The position numbers were made by a program, and so were the translations under genes. The notes below the pieces were generated by a model. That model saw nothing but the letters and a program-made list of their open reading frames with translations. It was not told the DNA's origin and did no database searches. Below are positions 6,894 to 13,695 of a DNA stretch of 18,407 nt, piece by piece (position 1 is the first letter of the stretch; each line of letters opens with the position of its first letter). Source of the stretch: Firm-04 sp946413695 (lineage in GTDB: Bacteria > Bacillota > Clostridia > Oscillospirales > Ruminococcaceae); assembly GCA_946413695.1 (NCBI GenBank), contig CAMKLV010000070.1, forward strand, positions 1 through 18,407, read 5' to 3'.

Positions 6894-7328
6894 TCAGATG
6901 CAGTAATCGTTTCCGGCTTCGGCGGCATGGTCGATGATATCCTGCACGGTGACGCTGTTAAGGTAATCATTCACCGCTTTTTCAAGCCCCTGCCAGACAT
7001 AGAGTGTTGCGCAGCCGTCCGCACGCGGGCAGTCATTCTGCTCATATTCGAGGCAGGAGACCGGTGCAAGGCTGCCTTCCGTCGCACGCAGCACCTCGCC
7101 GACCGAGCATTCATTCGCAGGCTTTGCAAGCATATAGCCGCCCTTGTTGCCGCGGTTCGTCCGCAGAATGCCGCTCTTATTGAGCATCGGGACAATCTGC
7201 TCGAGATATTTTTTGGAGATGCCCTGCCGCTCAGAAATATCCTTTAAGGAGACAAAGCCGTCTTCCTGATGGGTGGCAAGTTCGATCAGCATGCGCAGCG
7301 CATATCTGCCTTTTGTTGAGATTTTCAT
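6894..7328 (-). CDS. Rrf2-family transcriptional regulator, IscR-like
   Basis: A 144-aa regulator. The N-terminal winged helix (1-70) has the family start MKISTKGRYALRML and the recognition-helix region ISKKYLEQIVPML with a wing at NRGNKGGY. The loop at 92-106 has three cysteines, C92, C100 and C106, in the position used by IscR to hold an Fe-S cluster, so Fe-S sensing is likely. IscR represses Fe-S assembly genes when cluster supply is adequate. Here iscS-iscU-mnmA lie about 1.6 kb away, beyond the divergent aminotransferase, which makes them the obvious targets; a CymR-like role in cysteine metabolism is the alternative. GAAAGGAG precedes the ATG. A dyad over its own transcription start suggests autoregulation. 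Confidence 0.9.
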   Translation of the reverse strand: MKISTKGRYALRMLIELATHQEDGFVSLKDISERQGISKKYLEQIVPMLNKSGILRTNRGNKGGYMLAKPANECSVGEVLRATEGSLAPVSCLEYEQNDCPRADGCATLYVWQGLEKAVNDYLNSVTVQDIIDHAAEAGNDYCI

Positions 7329-7344
7329 GTGCAGCTCCTTTCAC

Positions 7345-7363
7345 ATACAATACGTATCTGTAT
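7345..7363. promoter_or_regulatory. Candidate Rrf2 operator at the rrf2 start site
   Basis: The left arm ATACAAT and right arm ATCTGTAT flank ACGT to make an inverted repeat that is perfect apart from a one-base indel. It lies immediately downstream of the rrf2 -10, where bound protein would block transcription. The assignment to this regulator is inferred. Confidence 0.4.
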
Positions 7364-7366
7364 ACT

Positions 7367-7395
7367 ATTATATCATAACTGATTTTGGATTTCAA
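7367..7395 (-). promoter_or_regulatory. Promoter of the Rrf2 regulator gene
   Basis: Minus strand TTGAAA (7390-7395), 17 bp, TATAAT (7367-7372), with extended -10 TGA. The start would fall at about 7360, inside the candidate operator. Confidence 0.75.
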
Positions 7396-7501
7396 GCGCT
7401 TTTTGCATGGCAATCTCACGTTTTTTCGGCAAAAAAAGCAGACGGCTTCTTGCAAAACATACAAAATCGCTATGCAAACAGGTTCAATCCGCAAAAACCG
7501 C

Positions 7502-7530
7502 TTGACTTTTTCAGCCGGATATGCTAAGAT
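7502..7530 (+). promoter_or_regulatory. Promoter of the PLP aminotransferase gene
   Basis: TTGACT (7502-7507), 17 bp, TAAGAT (7525-7530) with extended -10 TGC. A second TATAAT at 7561-7566 lacks a good -35. A loose inverted repeat, ATACCTA (7540-7546) against TATAGGATAT (7554-7563), lies over the expected start. Confidence 0.65.
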
Positions 7531-7583
7531 AAACATACTATACCTACGCATGATATAGGATATAATACAGAGGAGGGGCATTT

Positions 7584-8756
7584 ATGCCGACACTTTCTAC
7601 CAGAACCGCCGGATTTACAGATTCGGTCATCCGCCGCATGACGCGGATCTCCAATCAGTTCGGGGCGGTGAATCTTTCGCAGGGCTTTCCGGATTTCGAT
7701 CCGCCGAAAGCAATCCTCGACCGCCTCGCAGCGGTGACAAGAGAGGATTTCCACCAGTATTCGATCACATGGGGCGCACAGAATTTCCGCGAGGCGCTTG
7801 CTGCAAAATATGAACACTTCGCCGGCAGAGCGATTGATCCGAACGGCGAAATCGTCGTGACCTGCGGCAGCACCGAAGCCATGATGGCGGCGATGATGAG
7901 CGTGACCAATCCCGGAGACAAGGTCATTGTGTTCTCGCCGTTCTATGAGAATTACGGCGCAGATACGATTCTTTCCGGCGCAGAGCCGATCTATGTGCCG
8001 CTGATTCCGCCCGCATTCAATTTTGATGCGGATGTACTCGAGGCTGCATTCAAGCAGCATCCGAAGGCGCTGATTCTCTGCAATCCCTCGAACCCCTGCG
8101 GCAAGGTCTTTACGCGGCAGGAGCTTGAAATCATTGCAGACCTTGCGAAGAAATACGATACATTCGTCATCACTGATGAGGTCTATGAGCACATTCTCTA
8201 CAAGCCGCATGTGCACACCTATCTTGCGACGCTGCCGGGCATGTGGGAGCGCACGATTCAGTGCAGCTCGCTCAGCAAGACTTATTCGATCACGGGCTGG
8301 CGTCTGGGATATGTCATTGCGGCGCCGGAGATCATTGATACCGTCAAAAAGGTGCATGACTTCCTGACCGTCGGTGCGGCAGCACCTTTGCAGGAGGCAG
8401 CCGTGACCGGTCTGCGCTTCGGCGACGATTACTACGCAGATTTGCAGCAGGAGTATACCGAAAAACGCGATCTGTTCCTGCGCGGTCTGGATGAAATCGG
8501 CATTGCGCACACCGTGCCGGAGGGCGCATATTACATCCTGCTGGATGTTTCTGAGTACGGCTATGAAAGCGATCTGGAATTCTGCGAGGTGCTTGCGGAA
8601 AAGGTCGGCGTCGGCGCGGTGCCGGGCTCGAGCTTTTTCAAGGAGCCGGAAAACCGCTTCATCCGGCTGCATTTTGCGAAGAAACAGGCAACGCTTGAGG
8701 AAGCGCTCACACGCCTCTCCGCAATTCGCACGAAGATGCCGGTACGAAAAAAGTGA
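7584..8756 (+). CDS. Class I/II PLP-dependent aminotransferase
   Basis: A 390-aa fold-type I aminotransferase. The Schiff-base lysine is K232 in SLSKTYSITGWRLGY; N170 (NPSNPCG), D198 and Y201 (ITDEVYEH) contact PLP; R361 (FIRLHFA) should bind the substrate carboxylate. The opening NLSQGFPDFDPP and the middle HQYSITWGAQNFREAL resemble the kynurenine/methionine/aromatic aminotransferase group (KAT, YbdL). Its exact amino donor is not decidable here. It is cytosolic. AGGAGGGG lies 7 nt before the ATG. It is divergent from the Rrf2 gene and upstream of iscS but has its own promoter and a terminator, so it is probably not part of the isc operon. A sulfur amino acid substrate would fit the setting but is speculative. 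Confidence 0.9.
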   Translation: MPTLSTRTAGFTDSVIRRMTRISNQFGAVNLSQGFPDFDPPKAILDRLAAVTREDFHQYSITWGAQNFREALAAKYEHFAGRAIDPNGEIVVTCGSTEAMMAAMMSVTNPGDKVIVFSPFYENYGADTILSGAEPIYVPLIPPAFNFDADVLEAAFKQHPKALILCNPSNPCGKVFTRQELEIIADLAKKYDTFVITDEVYEHILYKPHVHTYLATLPGMWERTIQCSSLSKTYSITGWRLGYVIAAPEIIDTVKKVHDFLTVGAAAPLQEAAVTGLRFGDDYYADLQQEYTEKRDLFLRGLDEIGIAHTVPEGAYYILLDVSEYGYESDLEFCEVLAEKVGVGAVPGSSFFKEPENRFIRLHFAKKQATLEEALTRLSAIRTKMPVRKK

Positions 8757-8779
8757 GAAGATAGGAGATCGGAGTGAAA

Positions 8780-8823
8780 AAATGCGGTGTCCCGCATTTC
8801 ATGCGAAGCCGCGGGCGGTTTTT
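8780..8823 (+). terminator. Terminator region after the aminotransferase
   Basis: AAATGCGG (8780-8787) and CCGCATTT (8792-8799) form one hairpin. A second, CCGC-GG-GCGG (8809-8818), is followed directly by TTTTT. Together they are a plausible terminator, although the second stem is short. Confidence 0.55.
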
Positions 8824-8900
8824 GACATGCTGCATGCACCGGAAATCACTTCATCTCCTGCCTATTATTTCTCTTGATTTCTGAAAATATACTTTCCCTA

Positions 8901-8929
8901 TTGACAAAGTAGGTAAAACGTGTTATAAT
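8901..8929 (+). promoter_or_regulatory. Consensus promoter of the iscS-iscU-mnmA operon
   Basis: A perfect TTGACA (8901-8906), 17 bp, TATAAT (8924-8929), with extended -10 TGT. The spacer holds GTAGGTA (8909-8915), also found (inverted) at the aminotransferase start, a possible Rrf2 half-site. So strong a promoter would normally need a repressor. The leader is about 70 nt. Confidence 0.85.
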
Positions 8930-9007
8930 GTGCTTACTGAAGGAGTATCCCGCAGGATCCGGCGGCGTATTCCGGCAGAAATCACACAGAATCAGGAGGC
9001 TTCGTCT

Positions 9008-10195
9008 ATGATATATGCAGATAACGCTGCAACGACCAAAGTCAGCAAAACGGCGCTTGCAGCGATGCTCCCCTGCTTTGAGCAGGTCTACGGCAACCCC
9101 TCGAGCCTTTACGCCTTCGGGCAGGAGGCAAAGGAGAAGCTTGAGGATGCCCGCGCGCGCATTGCCCGCTGCCTGAATGCCGATCCGAAGGAGATCACGT
9201 TTACATCGGGCGGCAGCGAGGCGGATAATCAGGCATTGCGCACCGCCGCAGCCCTCGGCGCGAAAAAGGGCAAAAAACATATCATTTCGACTGCGTTTGA
9301 GCACCATGCAATTCTGCACACGCTCGACGCACTGAAAAAAGAGGGCTTCGAGGTCACACTGCTCGATGTCCACGAAAACGGTCTTGTGACGGCGCAGCAG
9401 GTCGCGGAGGCAATCCGTGAGGATACCGCGCTTGTCACGGTGATGTTCGCGAACAATGAGATCGGCACGGTGCAGCCGGTTGCGGAGATCGGCGCAGTCT
9501 GCCGCGAAAAGGGCGTGCTGTTCCATACGGATGCCGTACAGGCGGCAGGTCATCTCCCGATTGACGTCAAGGCGCAGAACATCGACATGCTCTCGATCTC
9601 CGGACACAAATTCCACGGTCCGAAGGGCATCGGCGTGCTCTATGCGAAAAAGGGCATCCGGCTCGAGAACCTGATCTACGGCGGCGCACAGGAGCGCAAT
9701 AAACGCGCAGGCACCGAGAATCTCCCTGCAATCGCCGGCATGGCGGCTGCACTGGAGGAAAGCCTTGCGCATCTCGACGAGACCACCGCAAAGCTCATCC
9801 GGCAGCGCAATCTGCTCATCAAGGGGCTCTCGGAGATTTCGCACAGCATCCTCAACGGCGATGCGGAACACCGTCTGCCCTCGAATGTCAACTTCTGCTT
9901 TGAGGCGATCGAAGGCGAATCGCTGCTGCTCCTGCTCGATGACAAGGGCATCTGTGCTTCCTCGGGCAGTGCGTGCACATCCGGTTCGCTCGATCCGAGC
10001 CATGTGCTGCTTGCAATCGGCAGACCGCATGAGGTCGCGCACGGTTCGCTGCGGCTCTCGCTCGGTGAGGATATCACGGACGATGAGATCCGCTATATCA
10101 TTGAGGCAGTCAAAGAGGTTGTGGACTATCTGCGGAATATGTCGCCGGTGTGGCGCAGCCTGAACGAAGGCAGACAGCAGTTTGTCCTGCCGTAA
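9008..10195 (+). CDS. iscS: Cysteine desulfurase (IscS/NifS family)
   Basis: A 395-aa PLP enzyme that takes sulfur from L-cysteine, leaving alanine, and holds it as a persulfide. It starts with the family pattern IYADNAATT. H100 (FEHHAIL) and K201 (SGHKFHGPKG, the PLP lysine) are in place. The persulfide cysteine is C323 in SSGSACTSGS, with the SSGSACxSG consensus of group I (IscS/NifS) enzymes. The C-terminus (WRSLNEGRQQF) is an extension. The ATG at 9008 has AGGAGG 8 nt upstream; an in-frame start at 8930 would lie at the promoter -10. First gene of the operon; sulfur probably passes to both the IscU scaffold and MnmA encoded next. Confidence 0.95.
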   Translation: MIYADNAATTKVSKTALAAMLPCFEQVYGNPSSLYAFGQEAKEKLEDARARIARCLNADPKEITFTSGGSEADNQALRTAAALGAKKGKKHIISTAFEHHAILHTLDALKKEGFEVTLLDVHENGLVTAQQVAEAIREDTALVTVMFANNEIGTVQPVAEIGAVCREKGVLFHTDAVQAAGHLPIDVKAQNIDMLSISGHKFHGPKGIGVLYAKKGIRLENLIYGGAQERNKRAGTENLPAIAGMAAALEESLAHLDETTAKLIRQRNLLIKGLSEISHSILNGDAEHRLPSNVNFCFEAIEGESLLLLLDDKGICASSGSACTSGSLDPSHVLLAIGRPHEVAHGSLRLSLGEDITDDEIRYIIEAVKEVVDYLRNMSPVWRSLNEGRQQFVLP

Positions 10196-10228
10196 CCGTG
10201 AACAGCAGTCGAGAGGAGATGTGTTGAT

Positions 10229-10672
10229 ATGGCACTTTATAGCGAAAAAGTAATGGATCACTTCCGCAATCCGCGGAATGTCGGCATCATCGAGGACGCA
10301 GACGGCGTCGGCGAGGTCGGCAATGCAAAATGCGGCGATATCATGAAGATTTATCTGAAGATCGCCGGTGAAAAGGGCAGCGAGGTCATCGAGGATGTCA
10401 AGTTCGAGACCTTCGGCTGCGGCAGCGCGATCGCTTCGAGCTCGATGGCAACCGAGCTGATTGCAGGCAAGCCGCTCTCTGAGGCGCTCGAGCTGACAAA
10501 CAAGGCTGTCACCGAGGCGCTGGACGGTCTGCCGGCACACAAGCTGCACTGCTCGGTGCTCGCCGAGGAGGCAATCAAGGCGGCAGTCAAGGATTACTAC
10601 GATAAGAACGGCATCGCCTATGATCCGGAGAAATTCCGCGAGGGCGACGAGCCGCACTGCTGCAGTACGTAA
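10229..10672 (+). CDS. iscU: Fe-S cluster scaffold protein (IscU/NifU-N)
   Basis: A 147-aa scaffold on which IscS builds Fe-S clusters. The ligands C35 (NAKCGD), D37, C64 (FGCGSAIASSS) and C108 (LHCSVLAEEA) are conserved. The usual LPPVK chaperone-binding motif before the third cysteine is replaced by LPAHK, as in Firmicutes/NifU-type scaffolds that work without HscA/HscB; no hscA or hscB is present here. The C-terminal tail adds a vicinal pair, C144-C145. It begins 33 nt after iscS, with AGGAG 10 nt before the ATG, and ends 28 nt before mnmA. Confidence 0.95.
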   Translation: MALYSEKVMDHFRNPRNVGIIEDADGVGEVGNAKCGDIMKIYLKIAGEKGSEVIEDVKFETFGCGSAIASSSMATELIAGKPLSEALELTNKAVTEALDGLPAHKLHCSVLAEEAIKAAVKDYYDKNGIAYDPEKFREGDEPHCCST

Positions 10673-10700
10673 CCGATAAGAACGAACGGGGAATAAGCAA

Positions 10701-11783
10701 ATGGCAAAGGCTTTGATCGCAATGAGCGGCGGCGTGGATTCGAGCGTCGCCGCCCATTTGACACTGAATGCAGGATATGAATGTCTGGGCTGCACCATGC
10801 GGCTCTATGACAATGAGGACGCGGCGCTCTCCGGCGAGAGCACATGCTGCTCGCTCGACGATGTCGAGGATGCAAGAGCGGTCGCGTTCCGGCTCGGCAT
10901 GCCGCATTATGTTTTCAATTTCACGTCGGAGTTCCGCGAGCAGGTCATCGAAAAGTTTATCCGCTGCTATCAGTGCGGCAAAACGCCGAATCCCTGCATC
11001 GAGTGCAACCGGCATCTGAAGTTTGAGAAGCTGCTGGAACGCGCAGAGGTGCTCGGCTGCGAGAAGATCGTGACGGGGCATTATGCGCAGGTCATCGAGA
11101 CCGAAAACGGCTTTCAGCTCCGCCGCGGCGCCGATGCTTCAAAAGATCAGAGCTATGTGCTTTATATGCTGACACAGGCGCAGCTGGCGCATATCCTGCT
11201 GCCGCTCGGCGGACTGACAAAAGCGGAAGTGCGCCGGATTGCGGAGGAGCAGGGCTTTGTCAATGCACATAAATCCGATTCGCAGGATATCTGCTTTGTG
11301 CCGGACGGCGACTATGCGCGCGTGATTCAGGCACACACCGGCGAGACACCCGAGCCCGGCGATTTTGTCGATCTGCAGGGGAATGTGATCGGGCAGCATC
11401 AGGGATTGATTCATTATACTGTCGGGCAGCGGCGCGGACTTGGCATTGCGCTCGGCAAACCGGCGTATGTCTGCGGACTGGATGTGCCGCATAACCGCGT
11501 GATCATCGGCACAAATGACGATCTCTTTACGGATACCTGCACGGTGGATGCGGTCAACTGGATTTCCGGCACACCGCCGCAGGAGCCTGTGCGATGTCAG
11601 GCAAAGATCCGCTACCGGCATCCGGCACAGCCCGCAACGGTCACGTTCACGGATGAGCACACCGCCGTCCTGAAATTTGATGCGCCGCAGCGCGCAATCA
11701 CCGCCGGACAGGCAGCCGTTTTCTATGACGGCGAAATCGTCCTCGGCGGGGGGGAGATTGCGGTATCTCCGATGGATTTATAA
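10701..11783 (+). CDS. mnmA: tRNA-specific 2-thiouridylase MnmA
   Basis: A 360-aa enzyme that thiolates C2 of wobble uridine-34 in tRNA-Lys, -Glu and -Gln, using ATP and sulfur from a cysteine desulfurase. The PP-loop SGGVDSS is at 9-15. The catalytic cysteine is C102 (NPCIECN) and the resolving cysteine is C198 (SQDICFV). The middle domain keeps YTVGQRRGLGI, and a C-terminal beta-barrel ends the protein. Length is normal. GGGGA lies upstream of the ATG. As last gene of the operon it probably takes sulfur directly from IscS, as in Bacillus YrvO-MnmA; no tus relay genes are in the window. Confidence 0.95.
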   Translation: MAKALIAMSGGVDSSVAAHLTLNAGYECLGCTMRLYDNEDAALSGESTCCSLDDVEDARAVAFRLGMPHYVFNFTSEFREQVIEKFIRCYQCGKTPNPCIECNRHLKFEKLLERAEVLGCEKIVTGHYAQVIETENGFQLRRGADASKDQSYVLYMLTQAQLAHILLPLGGLTKAEVRRIAEEQGFVNAHKSDSQDICFVPDGDYARVIQAHTGETPEPGDFVDLQGNVIGQHQGLIHYTVGQRRGLGIALGKPAYVCGLDVPHNRVIIGTNDDLFTDTCTVDAVNWISGTPPQEPVRCQAKIRYRHPAQPATVTFTDEHTAVLKFDAPQRAITAGQAAVFYDGEIVLGGGEIAVSPMDL

Positions 11784-11833
11784 TGAGGGCTCCGCCCTCA
11801 AACTCCCGCTGGGGTCATTGACCCCAGACCCCA
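11784..11833. repeat. Palindromic repeat element, two hairpins (REP-like)
   Basis: TGAGGGC-TCC-GCCCTCA (11784-11800) begins right after the mnmA stop codon and is followed by CTGGGGT-CATTG-ACCCCAG (11809-11827) and ACCCC. A related copy lies inverted at 18287-18330. No T-tract follows, so this is more likely a dispersed palindromic repeat than a terminator. Confidence 0.6.
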
Positions 11834-11848
11834 TGTTTATGTATAGAA

Positions 11849-11884
11849 AGCCGCTCCGATTGGCGTTCATCGGAGCGGCTTCAT
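11849..11884. terminator. Bidirectional-type terminator hairpin between convergent operons
   Basis: AGCCGCTCCGAT (11849-11860) pairs perfectly with ATCGGAGCGGCT (11869-11880) over an 8-nt loop. The minus-strand side continues TTTCTATA, so it probably ends the transporter operon and may also stop isc operon transcripts. Confidence 0.7.
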
Positions 11885-11885
11885 G

Positions 11886-12122
11886 CTATTCGGCTGCATT
11901 TTGCCATTGCCGGAGAATTTCCAGCGCTTCTGCTTCATCGAGCAGATCAAGATCCTCCCAGCAGCCCTCGCCGAAGATCAGTGCGCGTGCATAGGAATCA
12001 TCCCGCTGCGAATCGAACGGGCGCCATGTTCCTGCGCTTTTTTCCAGCACGCTCCGCCTGTGATCCGGTGCGACCCGGATCAGGACATCCCGTCTGGTAT
12101 CCAGATAATAGGTCATGCTCAT
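11886..12122 (-). CDS. Small hypothetical protein coupled to the transporter gene
   Basis: A 78-aa soluble-looking, acidic protein I do not recognise. It has a YYLDTRRDVLIRV start that looks like a beta-strand pair and an acidic C-terminal helix (WEDLDLLDEAEALEILRQW). There is no signal peptide, membrane segment or cysteine motif. Its ATG overlaps the transporter stop codon as ATGA, a typical sign of translational coupling, with AAGGGG about 10 nt upstream; a second ATG two codons on is possible. It is followed by a terminator. Coupling suggests a partner of the membrane protein or simply an operon passenger. Confidence 0.65.
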   Translation of the reverse strand: MSMTYYLDTRRDVLIRVAPDHRRSVLEKSAGTWRPFDSQRDDSYARALIFGEGCWEDLDLLDEAEALEILRQWQNAAE

Positions 12123-13465
12123 ACGCCGGATTCCCCTTCCTTTGCATCCGGCTTCTGCGCGATATCCTCAAGCAGGATCAAATGCTGCAGATAAGGACTG
12201 TCGGATTCGTCATCGCGGAACAGACCGGAATCTTCGATATTGCCGGAGACCCCGAGCGTTTCACTGAGGAATTCCGGTGTCAGCTCGCCGTCATTCGCGC
12301 GTTCATCAAGCCGCTCCAGAACAAGCTGGCGCACCAGCGTATACACAACCGCAAACATCGGCACACCGATGATCAGACCGATGATGCCGAACAATCCGCC
12401 GCCGAGCAGACACGCGAACAGCTCCCAGAACGCCGGAAGTCCGATGGATTTGCCGACAATTTTCGGATCAAGGATATTCGCATCAAACTGCTGCAGCGCG
12501 ATGATGAAAATCAGGAAGTACAGCGCCTTGAGCGGGTTCTCCATCAGGATCAGCAGCACGCAGGGAATTGCGCCGAAGATCGGGCCGAAATACGGGATCA
12601 TGTTCGTGACGCCGATGATCACTGCGATCAGTGTGGTATAGGGCGCGCCGATGATCGTCACGCCGATGAAGCACAGCATGCCGATCAGGAGCGAATCGAG
12701 CAGCTTGCCGATTGCCGCGGTGCCGAAGGTCTGGTTTGCGGCGGTCATCTGCTTGTCGATCCAGTCGGCGGTTTTCGGCTTGCAGACGGCGTAAAGAATC
12801 TGCTTCCACTGCCGGACAAACCGCTTCCGGCTGATCAGCAGATAGACCGCGATCACAAAGCCGACGATGACATCATAGAGAAAGCCGAGCGTGCTCGTTG
12901 CGCCGGATGCGACCGCAGAGAGAATCTTCTGCGTGATATCCACCGGATCGACATTGCCCATGCCGAGCTCAGTGGCGGAGAAACGCTCCTGCAGATCACG
13001 CAGATAGCCTGCGAGAGTGTTATCCGCATGGAGCAGCTTTTCGATGTGCTCCATGATGAGATCGAAATAATGCGGGAGCTGGTCGATTGCCGTCGAAAGG
13101 CCTGTCACAACCTGCGAAAAAGTCGCGATGACAAGCAGCACAATCGAGCCGATAAACAGCGCCACAACCAGAAACGAACTGATGCCGCGCGGCAGAATCG
13201 AAAGCCTTGGATGCTTTTCAATCGGGCGGGCAAGCCACTTTGCAAAGCGCTTTTCCAGCATCGTTGCCGCCGGTGCCAGCAGATACGCGAAGACAAAGCC
13301 TGCAAACACCGGTCCCAGCGCGGATGTGATCCGGCGGAAGAAGCTTGCAACATCGCTGAAGTGGATGAAGGCAAAGGTCAGCGTGATGCATCCTGCGAGC
13401 ACGAGAAACAATGTGATCGGGCGCATCTGTGAAAGCACAATCGGTTCACGGCGCTGCCGCTTCAT
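12119..13465 (-). CDS. AI-2E/PerM-family membrane transporter
   Basis: A 448-aa polytopic protein of the UPF0118/AI-2E family. Hydrophobic segments lie at about 16-34, 48-66, 95-117, 195-212, 254-273, 276-290, 296-309, 313-325 and 346-378. Family markers are visible: GVTNMIPYFGPIFGAIP at 285-301 and ILDPKIVGKSIGLPAFWELFA at 331-351. Members are called autoinducer-2 exporters, but others (PerM, YtvI, Na+/H+ antiporter-like) show wider roles, so the substrate is open. The soluble insert at 118-190 and the acidic tail after 385 are typical. AGGAGG lies before the ATG at 13465. It is divergent from the ParB-BMP gene. Confidence 0.9.
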   Translation of the reverse strand: MKRQRREPIVLSQMRPITLFLVLAGCITLTFAFIHFSDVASFFRRITSALGPVFAGFVFAYLLAPAATMLEKRFAKWLARPIEKHPRLSILPRGISSFLVVALFIGSIVLLVIATFSQVVTGLSTAIDQLPHYFDLIMEHIEKLLHADNTLAGYLRDLQERFSATELGMGNVDPVDITQKILSAVASGATSTLGFLYDVIVGFVIAVYLLISRKRFVRQWKQILYAVCKPKTADWIDKQMTAANQTFGTAAIGKLLDSLLIGMLCFIGVTIIGAPYTTLIAVIIGVTNMIPYFGPIFGAIPCVLLILMENPLKALYFLIFIIALQQFDANILDPKIVGKSIGLPAFWELFACLLGGGLFGIIGLIIGVPMFAVVYTLVRQLVLERLDERANDGELTPEFLSETLGVSGNIEDSGLFRDDESDSPYLQHLILLEDIAQKPDAKEGESGV

Positions 13466-13497
13466 AGCAATCCCTCCTGATTTGGTATTTTGATTGC

Positions 13498-13526
13498 ATT
13501 ATATCACATTCTCCCGAAAAATGCAA
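13498..13526 (-). promoter_or_regulatory. Promoter of the AI-2E-type transporter operon
   Basis: Minus strand TTGCAT (13521-13526), 17 bp, TATAAT (13498-13503), with extended -10 TGA. The spacer run is shared with the vanY promoter. Confidence 0.75.
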
Positions 13527-13604
13527 GAACCGGAAACGGATATCCGGAGAAAATCGCATCTTTTGGCAGCGCCTGCCTTCCTTTCACATTTCTGCTTTTT
13601 TCTG

Positions 13605-13633
13605 TTGAAAAAAACAGCGTATTGTGTTATAAT
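13605..13633 (+). promoter_or_regulatory. Promoter of the ParB-BMP fusion gene
   Basis: TTGAAA (13605-13610), 17 bp, TATAAT (13628-13633), with extended -10 TGT. It is back to back with the transporter promoter, the two -35 boxes being about 80 bp apart. Confidence 0.75.
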
Positions 13634-13695
13634 AGAAAAAGCCTTTCCGGATCATTTCTGCATCCGTCCGCATCCGATCAGAAAGGAGCATCAAC

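Noticed and set aside
8846..10798. 650-codon open frame on - across iscS and iscU
   Set aside because: It is antisense to two unmistakable genes and spans their intergenic region; no recognisable domain.
11981..13432. 483-codon open frame on + across the transporter gene
   Set aside because: It is antisense to a clear polytopic membrane protein; the translation is rich in His, Asp, Arg and Gln, as expected of a complement of hydrophobic codons.
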